Below, piece after piece: positions 8,434 to 16,787 of a DNA stretch of 64,000 nt; position 1 is the stretch's first letter; each line of letters opens with the position of its first letter. Under the pieces are notes generated by a model, which saw only the letters and a list, made by a program, of their open reading frames with translations, did not search any database and had not been told where the DNA came from. The position numbers were made by a program, and so were the translations under genes. This DNA is from Vreelandella malpeensis (GTDB taxonomy: Bacteria; Pseudomonadota; Gammaproteobacteria; Pseudomonadales; Halomonadaceae), in assembly GCF_020622355.1 (NCBI RefSeq), contig NZ_WHVL01000002.1, forward strand, positions 124,001 through 188,000, in the 5' to 3' direction.

Positions 8434-9459
8434 CTACTCGGTGGCATCAGAAGCGATGCCCGGCATGCGCCGCTCGAGCGCCTCGTCGCCCATGTGGCGG
8501 CCCAGGCGGATCAGGTCCTTGGCGCGGTGAAACTCGTAGGTGCTGCATACCGTCTTGGGAATCTCGATCAGCACGTCCGGCGGGTAGCCCGCCACCTTGT
8601 ACTTGGCCAGCGCCGCCTGGGTGATGTCGAAGGATTCCAGGATCATGTCGAGCTTGCCCCACTCGCGCTGCCCGCGCGCCTCGAGGCTCTCCTCTCCCTC
8701 CTCGTCGTTCTGGGCACCGAAACCGTCCCACAGCCGCCGGGTGGCGGCGCGCACCTCGCTCATCCAGCCCCCCAGGCGGGCCTCCCGGTCGCGTTCCTGC
8801 TGGCTGCGCGCCTCCACCTCCTTGGGCAAAAGCTCCTCCAGCGTCACCGGCTGGGGGCTGTGGGCGGTGACGTTCACCGCCACCACCAGATCCGCCTCGT
8901 GGGCGGAGAGAATCGGCATCATCGGCAGCGGGTTCAAGAGCCCGCCGTCCACCAGCACCTGATCGTTCAGGTGTACCGGGGTGATCACCCCAGGCACGGC
9001 AATGGAGGCGCGAATGGCGCGCAAGAGCGGCCCCTTCTGGAACCACACCTCGCGCTGGCGCACGAGATCCGTTGCCACGGTAGTCACCGGGATGGGCAAG
9101 TCTTCGATCAGCGTGTCGCCGATCAGGGACTCGAGCTTGCTCATCACCTTGCTGGCGCGCATCGCGCCCATCGGGCTCCAGGTCACGTCGACGAGTTTCA
9201 GGACATCCAGGTAGTCCAGGTTGCACACCCACTCGCGGTACGCGGGCAGCTTGCCGGAGGCGTAGATGCCGGCGATCAAGGCGCCCATCGAGCAGCCGGC
9301 GATCGAGATGATCTCGAAGCCGCGCGCCTCCAGCGCCTCGATCACGCCGATGTGGGCATAGCCCCGCGCCCCGCCACTGCCCAGTACCAGCGCCACCTTG
9401 TTGCCACGACGGCCGACAGGGTCGAGCTGCCTCGACACCACGCTGTTCGCTCTATTCAT
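8434..9459 (-). CDS. Patatin-like phospholipase, RssA/NTE type
   Basis: The protein (341 residues) is a serine-aspartate lipid acyl hydrolase. The glycine-rich oxyanion loop GSGGARG (27-33), the nucleophile elbow GCSMG (Ser57) and the DGG aspartate motif (LVDGGLLNPLP) are all intact. The C-terminal third is helical and charged. The ATG at 9459 has GGAG six bases upstream and overlaps the stop codon of the preceding hydrolase gene (ATGA), so the two are translationally coupled. The substrate is unknown. A much longer frame reading through the hydrolase region is spurious. Confidence 0.9.
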   Translation of the reverse strand: MNRANSVVSRQLDPVGRRGNKVALVLGSGGARGYAHIGVIEALEARGFEIISIAGCSMGALIAGIYASGKLPAYREWVCNLDYLDVLKLVDVTWSPMGAMRASKVMSKLESLIGDTLIEDLPIPVTTVATDLVRQREVWFQKGPLLRAIRASIAVPGVITPVHLNDQVLVDGGLLNPLPMMPILSAHEADLVVAVNVTAHSPQPVTLEELLPKEVEARSQQERDREARLGGWMSEVRAATRRLWDGFGAQNDEEGEESLEARGQREWGKLDMILESFDITQAALAKYKVAGYPPDVLIEIPKTVCSTYEFHRAKDLIRLGRHMGDEALERRMPGIASDATE

Positions 9460-10358
9460 TCGACGCTCCGTGATCGAGCGGCGGTCGTCGTGCAGTACGC
9501 GGCGATAACGCCGGCCACTGCCTCGACAGAATCGGGCTCGAGGTGAAGATGATGGCCGCCCGGCAGGACCTCCCGGGTCAGCCGGGCGACCGCCTGACGG
9601 GCCTCTTGCGACCAGCGCCGCTGGCCGAGAATCCCCCGCTCGCCCTCTACCAGCAGCACCGGTGCTTGTATCTCGCCGAGCAGCGCCAGTACCTGTTCCG
9701 GGGTGAAGCGTACCAGCGAGGGCTTGAGCAGGCGGGCGTCGGTGCGCATCTCGACCCGCCCCTCGGCGGTGGCCCGGGTGTTGCGCTCGACCACCGGATA
9801 GATGGCGATACGCCCGACCGGCGTCACGCCGCCGGCCACGCGGGCGGCCACGGCGGCGTCCATATCGGCATAGCGCGGCAAGCGCGAGGAGGGGCGCCGG
9901 TGGGCCAGAAGCCCCTTGCGCAGCTGGGCCGTACTTTCGCGAGCCTCGGTGTTGAGCGCTCCGAGGCCATCGATCAGCAGCAGCCGCTCGACCCTTTCGG
10001 GAAGTGTTGCCGCCAGCACGCAGGCTACCGCCGCGCCCATCGAGTGCGCCAAGAGCGTGGCACGCTCGATGGCAAGCGCATCGAGCGCGTCGAGCACGTC
10101 GAAGACGTAGTCCCACAGGGCGTAGTCGCCGCCGGGCGGGACGTGCTCGGAGTGGCCGTGACCGCGAAAATCGAGCGCCACGATGCGCACGTCCAGCGCC
10201 CGCGCCAGACACGGCGCCAGGCGCGAAAAGCTCGCGGCGTTGTCGAGCCAGCCGTGCAGGGCGAGCCAGACCGGTGCCCCCTCGCGCCCCCAGGTCAGTG
10301 CGGCGAGGCGTTTGCCGGCAAGCGTGAGCGGCCGGGCGGCGTGGGCAATATCGTTCAT
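9456..10358 (-). CDS. Alpha/beta-fold hydrolase
   Basis: The protein has the hydrolase order: oxyanion segment WLALHGWLDNAASF, nucleophile in LLAHSMGAAVA (a Ser in AHSMG, with Ala for the first Gly), and a late catalytic histidine in LPGGHHLHLE. It resembles small cytosolic esterases of the MhpC/YbfF type; the substrate cannot be told. The start is uncertain: the ATG at 10358 fits the family N-terminus, and an in-frame ATG at 10373 is also possible; neither has a clear Shine-Dalgarno site. It is coupled by a 4-base overlap to the patatin gene. Confidence 0.85.
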   Translation of the reverse strand: MNDIAHAARPLTLAGKRLAALTWGREGAPVWLALHGWLDNAASFSRLAPCLARALDVRIVALDFRGHGHSEHVPPGGDYALWDYVFDVLDALDALAIERATLLAHSMGAAVACVLAATLPERVERLLLIDGLGALNTEARESTAQLRKGLLAHRRPSSRLPRYADMDAAVAARVAGGVTPVGRIAIYPVVERNTRATAEGRVEMRTDARLLKPSLVRFTPEQVLALLGEIQAPVLLVEGERGILGQRRWSQEARQAVARLTREVLPGGHHLHLEPDSVEAVAGVIAAYCTTTAARSRSVE

Positions 10359-10373
10359 GGGGGAGTCTCTCAT

Positions 10374-10415
10374 GCTATCGGTGACAGGCTATCGGTGACA
10401 GGCTATCGGTGACGG
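10374..10415. repeat. Tandem repeat, three copies of a 14-bp unit
   Basis: GCTATCGGTGACAG occurs twice perfectly, and a third time as GCTATCGGTGACGG, head to tail. It lies immediately upstream of the alpha/beta-hydrolase start codon, where a promoter would be expected. Confidence 0.95.
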
Positions 10416-10421
10416 ACTGTC

Positions 10422-10628
10422 GTGATGACGCTGCATGACGTAGACGTTACCATGCTCTTGCTCTTGAACGCCGTTTTTAACCCTTGTTTGTCTAACCTTC
10501 ATTTGTCTAACCCTTGTTTGTCGATGAGTAGCGCCATGAAACCTCGCCGTGATACCCGTGTTCGCAATACCGTTTTCTTCATCGCCGTGATCAGCGCCGC
10601 TGTCGTGGGGCTGTGGCTGGCGCGCTGA
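10422..10628 (+). CDS. Possible small membrane protein with in-frame repeats (up to 68 aa)
   Basis: The last 30 residues (MKPRRDTRVR then a hydrophobic helix NTVFFIAVISAAVVGLWLAR) look like a real single-pass membrane peptide with a positive N-terminus. Translation could begin at 10536, 10524 or 10422; none has a good ribosome-binding site. The upstream portion contains the 15-bp tandem repeat, translated as NPCLS-NLHLS-NPCLS. I do not recognise the family. Probability that it is expressed is moderate at best. Confidence 0.35.
   Translation: MMTLHDVDVTMLLLLNAVFNPCLSNLHLSNPCLSMSSAMKPRRDTRVRNTVFFIAVISAAVVGLWLAR
10478..10522. repeat. Tandem repeat, three copies of a 15-bp unit
   Basis: TAACCCTTGTTTGTC occurs at 10478 and 10508 perfectly; the middle copy is TAACCTTCATTTGTC. 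Because the unit is a multiple of three it stays in frame within the small ORF overlapping it. Confidence 0.93.
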
Positions 10629-10644
10629 GGTAGGTCCTGAATCC

Positions 10645-10689
10645 TTGCAATTTTCGGGGCGGCATCGAATACTGTATATAAATACACTA
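10645..10689 (+). promoter_or_regulatory. SOS promoter with LexA box for umuDC
   Basis: TACTGTATATAAATACACTA (10670-10689) matches the 20-base LexA consensus in its CTG half and AT-rich core; the other half is CAC instead of CAG. A -35 box TTGCAA (10645-10650) and a -10 region AATACT (10668-10673) are 17 bases apart, so LexA would cover the -10 element. Confidence 0.85.
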
Positions 10690-10711
10690 CTCGATTCACA
10701 AGGACGTCACC

Positions 10712-11155
10712 ATGTCGCCTCAACCCCTCCACGTTGCGACAGCCAGGCCTCTCACCTTTCAACCTCTGGCCTTCCCCGCCCTGCGCGCCCGGGCGGGGTT
10801 CAGCGGTTTTCCTTCTCCGGCCCAGGATTACGAGCAGCGCACGCTGGATCTCAATACGCGCCTGATCAAGAACCCGACGCAGACGTTCTACCTGAGCGCC
10901 ACCGGCGACAGCATGGAGGGCTGGGGTATCTTCGATGGTGATCTCTTGGTGGTGGACCGCAGCGTTCGGCCACGCTTGGGCCATATTCTGGTGGCACTGT
11001 TCGACGGCGAGGTGCTGATCAAGCGCTACGCACTTCATCAGGGCGTGCCGCACCTGTGCTCCGCCCACCCGCTCTATCCGCCGCTTCCGCTGGAGGGCAC
11101 CGAGTGCCAGCTGTGGGGCGTGGTGCGCGCGGTGATCCACGAGTACGTGCCGTGA
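10712..11155 (+). CDS. umuD: DNA polymerase V subunit UmuD
   Basis: UmuD is cleaved with RecA help to UmuD', which joins UmuC in mutagenic translesion polymerase V. The 147-residue protein has the S24 peptidase dyad: Ser67 in GDSM and Lys104 in VLIKRYA. The cleavage region reads ARAGFSGFPSPAQDYEQ: by alignment with the E. coli CGFPSPA site the bond would be Ser31-Gly32, while an Ala28-Gly29 pair lies three residues earlier. AAGGA precedes the ATG. A LexA box lies 23 bases upstream and umuC follows with a 4-base overlap. Confidence 0.95.
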   Translation: MSPQPLHVATARPLTFQPLAFPALRARAGFSGFPSPAQDYEQRTLDLNTRLIKNPTQTFYLSATGDSMEGWGIFDGDLLVVDRSVRPRLGHILVALFDGEVLIKRYALHQGVPHLCSAHPLYPPLPLEGTECQLWGVVRAVIHEYVP

Positions 11156-12456
11156 TCGGCCTGGTCGATGCCAACAACTTCTACGTCAGCTGCGAGCGCG
11201 TCTTCCAGCCTGAACTAGAGGGCCGCCCGGTAGGAGTGATGAGCAACAACGATGGCTGCATCATCGCCCGTTCAGAAGAGCTCAAGGCGATGGGCATCGC
11301 CATGGCCACGCCCGCGTTCAAGCTCGACGGCCTCCACCGCGCCGGGCGTATCTGCCTGAAGTCGTCGAACTACGAACTCTACGGCGACATGTCGGGAAGG
11401 CTCTGTCAGCTTCTGCGCGACGCCTGCCCACAGGTGGCGCCCTACTCCATCGACGAGATGTTCATCTACCTCGACGGGCTCGACCCGGCGCGCTGCCAGG
11501 CGCTGGGCGCCTGGCTTCGGCGGCGCATTCGCCGCCATCTGGGGCTTCCCGTGTGCGTGGGGCTCGCGCCGACCCATACGCTGGCCAAGCTCGCCAACCA
11601 CGCGGCCAAGAAGCACCCGCGCTACCAGGGCGTATGCCTGCTCCACGCCGACGCCGCCGACACCGCCGCGCTCTTGAAGCAGACACCGATCGACGCGGTC
11701 TGGGGCATCGGTCGGCGCCTGGCCGAGCGGCTGGCAGTGCAGCGCATCCACACCGCCTGGGATTTGCGCGAGTGCGACCACCACGACCTGCGCCGGCGCT
11801 TCTCCGTGGTGCTGGCGCGCACGGCGCTGGAGCTTCGCGGCACGCCGTGTCTTGAAATGAACGCGCTGGACGCACCGCGCCAGCGCATCATGACCTCGCG
11901 CTCCTTCGGCACGCCCACCGGCGTGAAGTCGGAGCTGCTGGAGGCGCTCGGCCGCCACGCCCAGCGCAGTGCGGAAAAGCTGCGCGAGCAGCGCAGCCTC
12001 GCCCGGGCGGTGATGCTGTTTCTCAATACCAACCGCCACCGCCCGGAGCAGCCGCAGTACTTTCCCCACGCCATGATCCCGCTCGCCGCCCCCAGCGACG
12101 ATACTCGGGTGGTGCTCGCCGCGGTACGCGAAGGGCTCGAGCAGATCTATCGCCCGGGGCACCGCTTCATGAAGGCGGGCGTGATGCTGCTGGATCTGGT
12201 CGACGCCGAGCAGTACCAGCTTTCGCTCTTGCACCAGCCGCCGCGCCACCGCCATCACCCCGCCTTGATGGCGACCCTCGACGACATCAACCAGCGTATG
12301 GGGCAAGGCAAGATCGGCTTCGGCCTCACTCCGGAAAAGGCCGCCTGGCAACTGCGCTGCCATCATCGCTCGGACCGGTTCACCACCCACTGGGGCGAGC
12401 TGATGAAGGCGGGCACCCACCCCGGCGCAATCAAAGCGTGTGCGAAGCGAACCTAG
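11152..12456 (+). CDS. umuC: DNA polymerase V catalytic subunit UmuC
   Basis: This Y-family polymerase starts at a GTG that overlaps the umuD stop (GTGA), which implies coupled translation. At 434 residues it matches UmuC. The metal-binding motifs DANNFY near the N-terminus and YSIDEMF further on are present, along with the helix-hairpin-helix region (WGIGRRLAERLAVQRIHT). A QLSLL segment near the C-terminus resembles the beta-clamp binding motif. With UmuD it forms an SOS-induced translesion polymerase. Confidence 0.96.
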   Translation: MIGLVDANNFYVSCERVFQPELEGRPVGVMSNNDGCIIARSEELKAMGIAMATPAFKLDGLHRAGRICLKSSNYELYGDMSGRLCQLLRDACPQVAPYSIDEMFIYLDGLDPARCQALGAWLRRRIRRHLGLPVCVGLAPTHTLAKLANHAAKKHPRYQGVCLLHADAADTAALLKQTPIDAVWGIGRRLAERLAVQRIHTAWDLRECDHHDLRRRFSVVLARTALELRGTPCLEMNALDAPRQRIMTSRSFGTPTGVKSELLEALGRHAQRSAEKLREQRSLARAVMLFLNTNRHRPEQPQYFPHAMIPLAAPSDDTRVVLAAVREGLEQIYRPGHRFMKAGVMLLDLVDAEQYQLSLLHQPPRHRHHPALMATLDDINQRMGQGKIGFGLTPEKAAWQLRCHHRSDRFTTHWGELMKAGTHPGAIKACAKRT

Positions 12457-12498
12457 CCGCTACCCTGATCACTCAAACTCATCGCCTCACTGGTTACC

Positions 12499-13590
12499 AT
12501 GTCGCTGACTCGCCCCGATCAAGCGTTCGCCCCCTCCCCGGACAGGGCCCAGCGCCTTGCCAGCCGCTACATCGCACGTCGCCTCGCGCGAACCCCGCCG
12601 CTGGCAGCCCCGGACCCGGCAGCGCTCAAGCGCAGCCGTCGCTTCGTGATCCTGTGGGCGGCGCTGGCGGGCATCGTCTCGGGCACCTTGATCGGCGGGT
12701 CGGAATGGTGGATGCGCCAGGTCTGGGTGGACAACTGGGAGGCAATGTCGTTGCGCGAGCAGTTGCCCTACTGGAGCGCCTACATGGCCTTCGCCGGGGT
12801 GATCACCGTGCTCGAGATCGGCTTTCTCTACTGGAACTCGCTGCGCGGCGTGGCGCGGGTGGTACACTTCGCCGGCCTGGACTACCAAACCACCCTGCCC
12901 CAGCCGCCCACGGTGGAACTGACGGTACAGGGCCTGACGCGCATCGCGCTGGAGTACCCAAGCCCTGGCAGCCTGATCTACGGCGTCGACCCCCACGCCT
13001 ACCTGCACGGCTGGAAGCTGACGCTACGGGCGCTGCTCTACCGGCTCAAGGTCAGCATGAGCAGTTTTCTGCTGCGCGCAGTGATGCGCCGGCTGCTCGG
13101 GCGCCTGACGCTGCGCGGTTTCATTCCCATGCTCATGGCGCCGCTCTACGCGCTGTGGAACGCCTGGATCGCGGCGCGCATCACCCGGGAAGCCTATCTT
13201 CTGGCCTGCGGTCCCCGGCGCATCGAAGAATTGATGCAGCACCTTGCGCACACCCCGGACCAGACCCGCGAGCTGCTGGCCCAAGGCGTGGGGGAAATCA
13301 TCATGCGCAACCACCACCCTCACCCGAACCTGGTGCTGTTGCTCTCGCGCCTTCTGGCCACGCTTCCCGAAAGGCCCACCACCCTGGAGGTGGAGTGGCC
13401 ACGTGCCCAGCAGGCGTACGCCGCGCTCGAGCCCGACCGGCAGGCCGAGCTGCTGGCACACCTGACGCAGGCGGTGCTGCTCAGCGGCAACTACCGCGGC
13501 GCGCGCAAACGCTTCCTGCAGGAAGTGTTCGCCCGCTGCCAGACGCCGCTTTCGCGTGAGTTCATCGCCGCGCAGAGGGCCACCGTCTGA
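12499..13590 (+). CDS. Integral membrane protein of unknown function (363 aa)
   Basis: I do not recognise a characterised family. Visible features are two clear N-terminal transmembrane helices (FVILWAALAGIVSGTLIGG and AYMAFAGVITVLEIGFLYW), a central basic amphipathic region around 175-235 with another hydrophobic stretch (GFIPMLMAPLYALWNAWIAAR), and a soluble helical C-terminal half with HHPHPNLVLLLSRLLATLP. The gene starts 43 bases after umuC on the same strand but shows no link to DNA repair. It is convergent with the NSS transporter gene, with only 6 bases between the stops. Confidence 0.75.
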   Translation: MSLTRPDQAFAPSPDRAQRLASRYIARRLARTPPLAAPDPAALKRSRRFVILWAALAGIVSGTLIGGSEWWMRQVWVDNWEAMSLREQLPYWSAYMAFAGVITVLEIGFLYWNSLRGVARVVHFAGLDYQTTLPQPPTVELTVQGLTRIALEYPSPGSLIYGVDPHAYLHGWKLTLRALLYRLKVSMSSFLLRAVMRRLLGRLTLRGFIPMLMAPLYALWNAWIAARITREAYLLACGPRRIEELMQHLAHTPDQTRELLAQGVGEIIMRNHHPHPNLVLLLSRLLATLPERPTTLEVEWPRAQQAYAALEPDRQAELLAHLTQAVLLSGNYRGARKRFLQEVFARCQTPLSREFIAAQRATV

Positions 13591-13596
13591 CGGTGC

Positions 13597-15060
13597 TCAG
13601 CGCGGCGCCAGGCTCGAACGCAGGCGTGGGCTGACGCGCTCGCCCACCAGGATCATCACGGCCAGGGTCGCCAGCAGCCACGGCCAGTGCTCTGCGAACG
13701 ACACGGTGAAAAGTGCCAGCTGGTCGGCGAAGATGACCAGAATGCCCAAGGGACTCACGTAGCGCGCCATCAGGAGCCACAGCGTGTAAAGGCGCGGGCC
13801 GAGGCCCAGCTCGTCGCGCATCACGCTCTTTTTGAGCAGGAACCCGGCGATCAGCACGGTGCCGAGCCCGCCCAGCGGCATCAGCCAGCGCGAGGTCAGG
13901 TAATCCAGCCAGTCGAAGAAGGTCTTGCCCGCCAGCGTCCAGTCTGCGCCGAGGTTGAACGAGAGCATCGCCGCGGTGCTCAAGAGCCACAGCACGAGGC
14001 CCGTTGCCAGCGAGGCCCAGCGCCGCGTGAAACCCTTGCTGTCGCAGAGCCAGGAGACCGTCGCCTCGACCATCGAGATCGACGAGGTGAGCGCAGCCAT
14101 CGACAGCATGAGAAAGAACAGGATTTCGAACAGCGTGCCCAGCGGCATCGCCTGGAAGGCGATCGGCAGGCTCATGAAGACCAGCCCCGGCCCGCCCGCC
14201 GGGTCCATGCCATTGGCGAAGATCACCGGGAAGATGGCGAGCCCCGCCATCAGCGCCACGACCGTGTCCGCCAGCGCCACGGCGAGCGTGGTGCGCCCGA
14301 TCGAGGCGTTCCTGGGCAGGTAGCTGCCGTAGGTCAGGATGGCGCCGGCGGCCAGCGACAGGGTAAAGAAAGCGTGGCCGAGTGCAGCCAGCAGGCCCTC
14401 GCTTGAAAGGCTCCCGGCACTGAACGAGAACAGAAACGCGAAGGCGTCACCGAAGCCGCCGGAGAACGCGCCGAAACCGATCAGCAGTACCAGCATCAGC
14501 ACCAGCCCCGGCATCATCCAGCTCACGCTCCTCTCGATGCCCTTTTGAACCCCCTTGCCGACGACCAGCATGGTGACGAGGGTCACCAGCGTGCTCCAGA
14601 AACCGAGATTGAGAGGGTCGGCGTTGTTGGCGTCGAACACGTCCGCCAGTGCCCCGATGCTTTCAGCGCTAAGGCCACCGCTGAGGGATTTCCACAGATA
14701 GGATAACGACCAGCCCGCAACCACCACGTAGAACGACAGGATCAAGAAGCCGCAGAGCATCGACATCCAGCCCAGCACCGACCACATCGGCGAGCGCCCT
14801 GACTCCGTGACCACACGCCGGAAGGCGTCGACGGGGCTCCCCCGGCCTCGCCGCCCGAAAGCGATCTCGGCCATCATCACCGGCACCCCTACCAGCAGGA
14901 TGCACAGCAGATAGACCAGCACGAAGGTACCGCCGCCGTACTCGCCGGTCATGTAGGGAAATTTCCAGATATTGCCGAGTCCGACCGCCGAGCCGGTCGC
15001 GGCGAGCATGAAGCCCCAGCGGCCAAGCCACTGCGCGCGCGGTTGATCAGAAGACGCCAT
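13597..15060 (-). CDS. Sodium-dependent transporter of the NSS (SLC6-like) family
   Basis: The protein (487 residues) is predicted to import an amino acid or similar substrate with Na+. TM1 carries the family signature: GFMLAATGSAVGLGNIWKFPYM with the unwound GNIWKFPY segment, then the GGGTFVLVYLLCILLVGVP helix and the AEIAFGR loop. About 12 hydrophobic helices are visible to the C-terminus. The exact substrate cannot be read from the sequence. It is transcribed alone, with the YbfB-type MFS gene 73 bases upstream on the same strand. Confidence 0.93.
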   Translation of the reverse strand: MASSDQPRAQWLGRWGFMLAATGSAVGLGNIWKFPYMTGEYGGGTFVLVYLLCILLVGVPVMMAEIAFGRRGRGSPVDAFRRVVTESGRSPMWSVLGWMSMLCGFLILSFYVVVAGWSLSYLWKSLSGGLSAESIGALADVFDANNADPLNLGFWSTLVTLVTMLVVGKGVQKGIERSVSWMMPGLVLMLVLLIGFGAFSGGFGDAFAFLFSFSAGSLSSEGLLAALGHAFFTLSLAAGAILTYGSYLPRNASIGRTTLAVALADTVVALMAGLAIFPVIFANGMDPAGGPGLVFMSLPIAFQAMPLGTLFEILFFLMLSMAALTSSISMVEATVSWLCDSKGFTRRWASLATGLVLWLLSTAAMLSFNLGADWTLAGKTFFDWLDYLTSRWLMPLGGLGTVLIAGFLLKKSVMRDELGLGPRLYTLWLLMARYVSPLGILVIFADQLALFTVSFAEHWPWLLATLAVMILVGERVSPRLRSSLAPR

Positions 15061-15133
15061 GCGTTGTTGTCCTGTCCTCGAAAAAAGGCGCTATCCTGGA
15101 GGATTTTCCACAAAAAACCCAGAACTTTCGATG

Positions 15134-16342
15134 TCAGGACGCCCTGGCCTCGGCATCGAGACGTTGGGCGGTTCGATCCAGGCGCTTGAGCACCATCAGG
15201 ATCAGCGCGCCCAGCCCTACCAGGGCACCGGCCAGCCATAGCCCGAGCCGATAGTCACCGGTGGTTTCGACCAGCACGCCGGTCAACGCCGGGGCGATGA
15301 TCTGCGCCGCGCCGTAGGCGAGCGTCAGTTGCCCCATCAGTCTGGCCGGGTTGTCCGGATAGAGCCTCCCTGCCATGGTCAGCACCAGGCAGACACAGCC
15401 CAGAAAGGTGCCGCCGTAGAGCGCCGCGCTGAGCCAGAGCGCGGGCAGGCTCGTACTGAAAAGCGGCAACCAGATTCCAACCACCTGAACGGTCATGGCG
15501 AGCCCCAGCGCGCCCAGGTAGCCAACGTGCCGGGCAATGAAATCCCACATCACCACCGTCAGCGCCGCCGATAACCCGACCAGCGCGAAGGCCCAGTTGC
15601 CCGCGCCGGAAAGCGACGGTTCGCGCTCGACGATCGCGACGAGAAAGGTGGCATTGACCACGTAGCCATAGCCGGCGCAGAAGTAGGCGGGCATCATCAG
15701 GCACAGAAAGATCGCGCTGACGGGGCGTATCGTCGCGGGCTTGCGAGAGGCGCTGGCAGCACGGCTCGCCGGCGGCGGCAGCCATCGCCAGGCGGGAATC
15801 GCAAGCACGGCGCCCAAGATGCCCAGCCACAGCCACTGGCCGCGCCAGTCGATGGAAAGCGCCAGTAGAAGCTCCACCGCCAGCGCCGCCAGCACGATCC
15901 CCAGGCCCAGGCCTGCGAAATGGATGCCCAGCTCGCTGCGTCTTCCATGCGCGATCAGCCAGTGCAGAATCAGCCCCGAGGCCAGAAGCATCGAGGCACT
16001 GCTGGAAAGTCCCGCCAGAAAGCGGCACACCGCCCACAGCGCGACGTTGTCGGCCAGCGCCATGCCGAGCGTGGTCACCACCGCCAGCAGCAGCCCCACG
16101 CGGTAGAGCCGATCCTTGAGCACCAGGCTCCCGGTCGACGCCGCCAGCACCGCGCCCAGCATGTAGCCCGCGTAGTTGAGCGCGGCCAGCCAGCCACCCT
16201 CGGCGTCGCTCAATAGCCCGCCGCCCTGCATCACCGGCAGAAGCGGCGTATAGGCAAAGCGCGCCACGCCCACGCATAGAAGCTGGCTGAAAATGCCGGC
16301 GAGCAGCACCTTGTAGCGCTGCAGAGAGATCGAGGTGGCCAA
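15134..16342 (-). CDS. YbfB/YjiJ-family MFS transporter
   Basis: The 402-residue protein begins with the motif characteristic of this family (QLLCVGVARFAYTPLLPVMQ, where a GxxRFAYTPLLP segment opens TM1) and has about 12 hydrophobic helices. Substrates of this family are mostly unknown. It follows the AtuA-type operon by ~95 bases on the same strand and could be co-transcribed with it as an additional exporter or importer, but no motif proves this. Confidence 0.88.
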   Translation of the reverse strand: MATSISLQRYKVLLAGIFSQLLCVGVARFAYTPLLPVMQGGGLLSDAEGGWLAALNYAGYMLGAVLAASTGSLVLKDRLYRVGLLLAVVTTLGMALADNVALWAVCRFLAGLSSSASMLLASGLILHWLIAHGRRSELGIHFAGLGLGIVLAALAVELLLALSIDWRGQWLWLGILGAVLAIPAWRWLPPPASRAASASRKPATIRPVSAIFLCLMMPAYFCAGYGYVVNATFLVAIVEREPSLSGAGNWAFALVGLSAALTVVMWDFIARHVGYLGALGLAMTVQVVGIWLPLFSTSLPALWLSAALYGGTFLGCVCLVLTMAGRLYPDNPARLMGQLTLAYGAAQIIAPALTGVLVETTGDYRLGLWLAGALVGLGALILMVLKRLDRTAQRLDAEARAS

Positions 16343-16436
16343 GAGCGGCTCCTTACCTTACATGCAGGATCGTTGAACCAACCCTTGAAGGGTAAGGCGT
16401 TTCACAGCGGGCGTCATGACCACCTAAGTCGAGGGG

Positions 16437-16787
16437 TTAGCGGGCGATTTCCACGCCAAGCAGCAGAAAAGAGAGCGTCTTGCCGTGGCCGTCAAGGTTG
16501 AGCGCTCCGTTGACACCGCCCTGGAGAACATCGTCGATGACGAAATTCATGCCGCCCAGATGGGGCAGCAGGTAGCGGCGAACGCGGCTGGCGCCGCGAT
16601 GCTGGAAAAGCGCCAGTACCCGCGTCTCGTCCAACTGCTCGACGAGCAAGTCGTAATCCTGCATTTGATAAGCGAACAGCGCGATATTGAGCCGGTCGCC
16701 CTTGTCCCCGGCCCTGGCGTGAGCCAACTGATGAAGAGGCGTCGCCTTGACGGCGCGTAGCGGATGCGACCTGTCAGCCTGCAGCAT
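16437..16787 (-). CDS. AtuA-like small C-terminal-domain protein (ferredoxin-like fold)
   Basis: The 116-residue product carries LAHARAGDKGDRLNIALFAY and the downstream RYLLPHLGGMNFVIDDVLQGG, as in the C-terminal domain of AtuA-type proteins, with a GDKGD signature. The ATG at 16787 has AAGGA eight bases upstream and overlaps the end of the preceding AtuA-like gene by 14 bases, so the two chains are probably co-translated and form a complex. In Pseudomonas AtuA the two parts are, to my knowledge, one polypeptide; here they are split. Confidence 0.85.
   Translation of the reverse strand: MLQADRSHPLRAVKATPLHQLAHARAGDKGDRLNIALFAYQMQDYDLLVEQLDETRVLALFQHRGASRVRRYLLPHLGGMNFVIDDVLQGGVNGALNLDGHGKTLSFLLLGVEIAR

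Noticed and set aside
9460..10212. Long N-terminal extension of the patatin gene
   Set aside because: The extension lies inside the alpha/beta hydrolase gene in another frame; the patatin start at 9459 has a good ribosome-binding site and the glycine-rich motif begins 26 residues after it.
10422..10535. Upstream part of the small membrane ORF as a firm coding region
   Set aside because: It consists largely of the 15-bp repeats and has no ribosome-binding site; only the terminal helix looks protein-like.
15061..15133. Terminator between the MFS and NSS genes
   Set aside because: Only a 4-5-bp stem precedes the T-run, and the stem is several bases away from it; the evidence is too weak.
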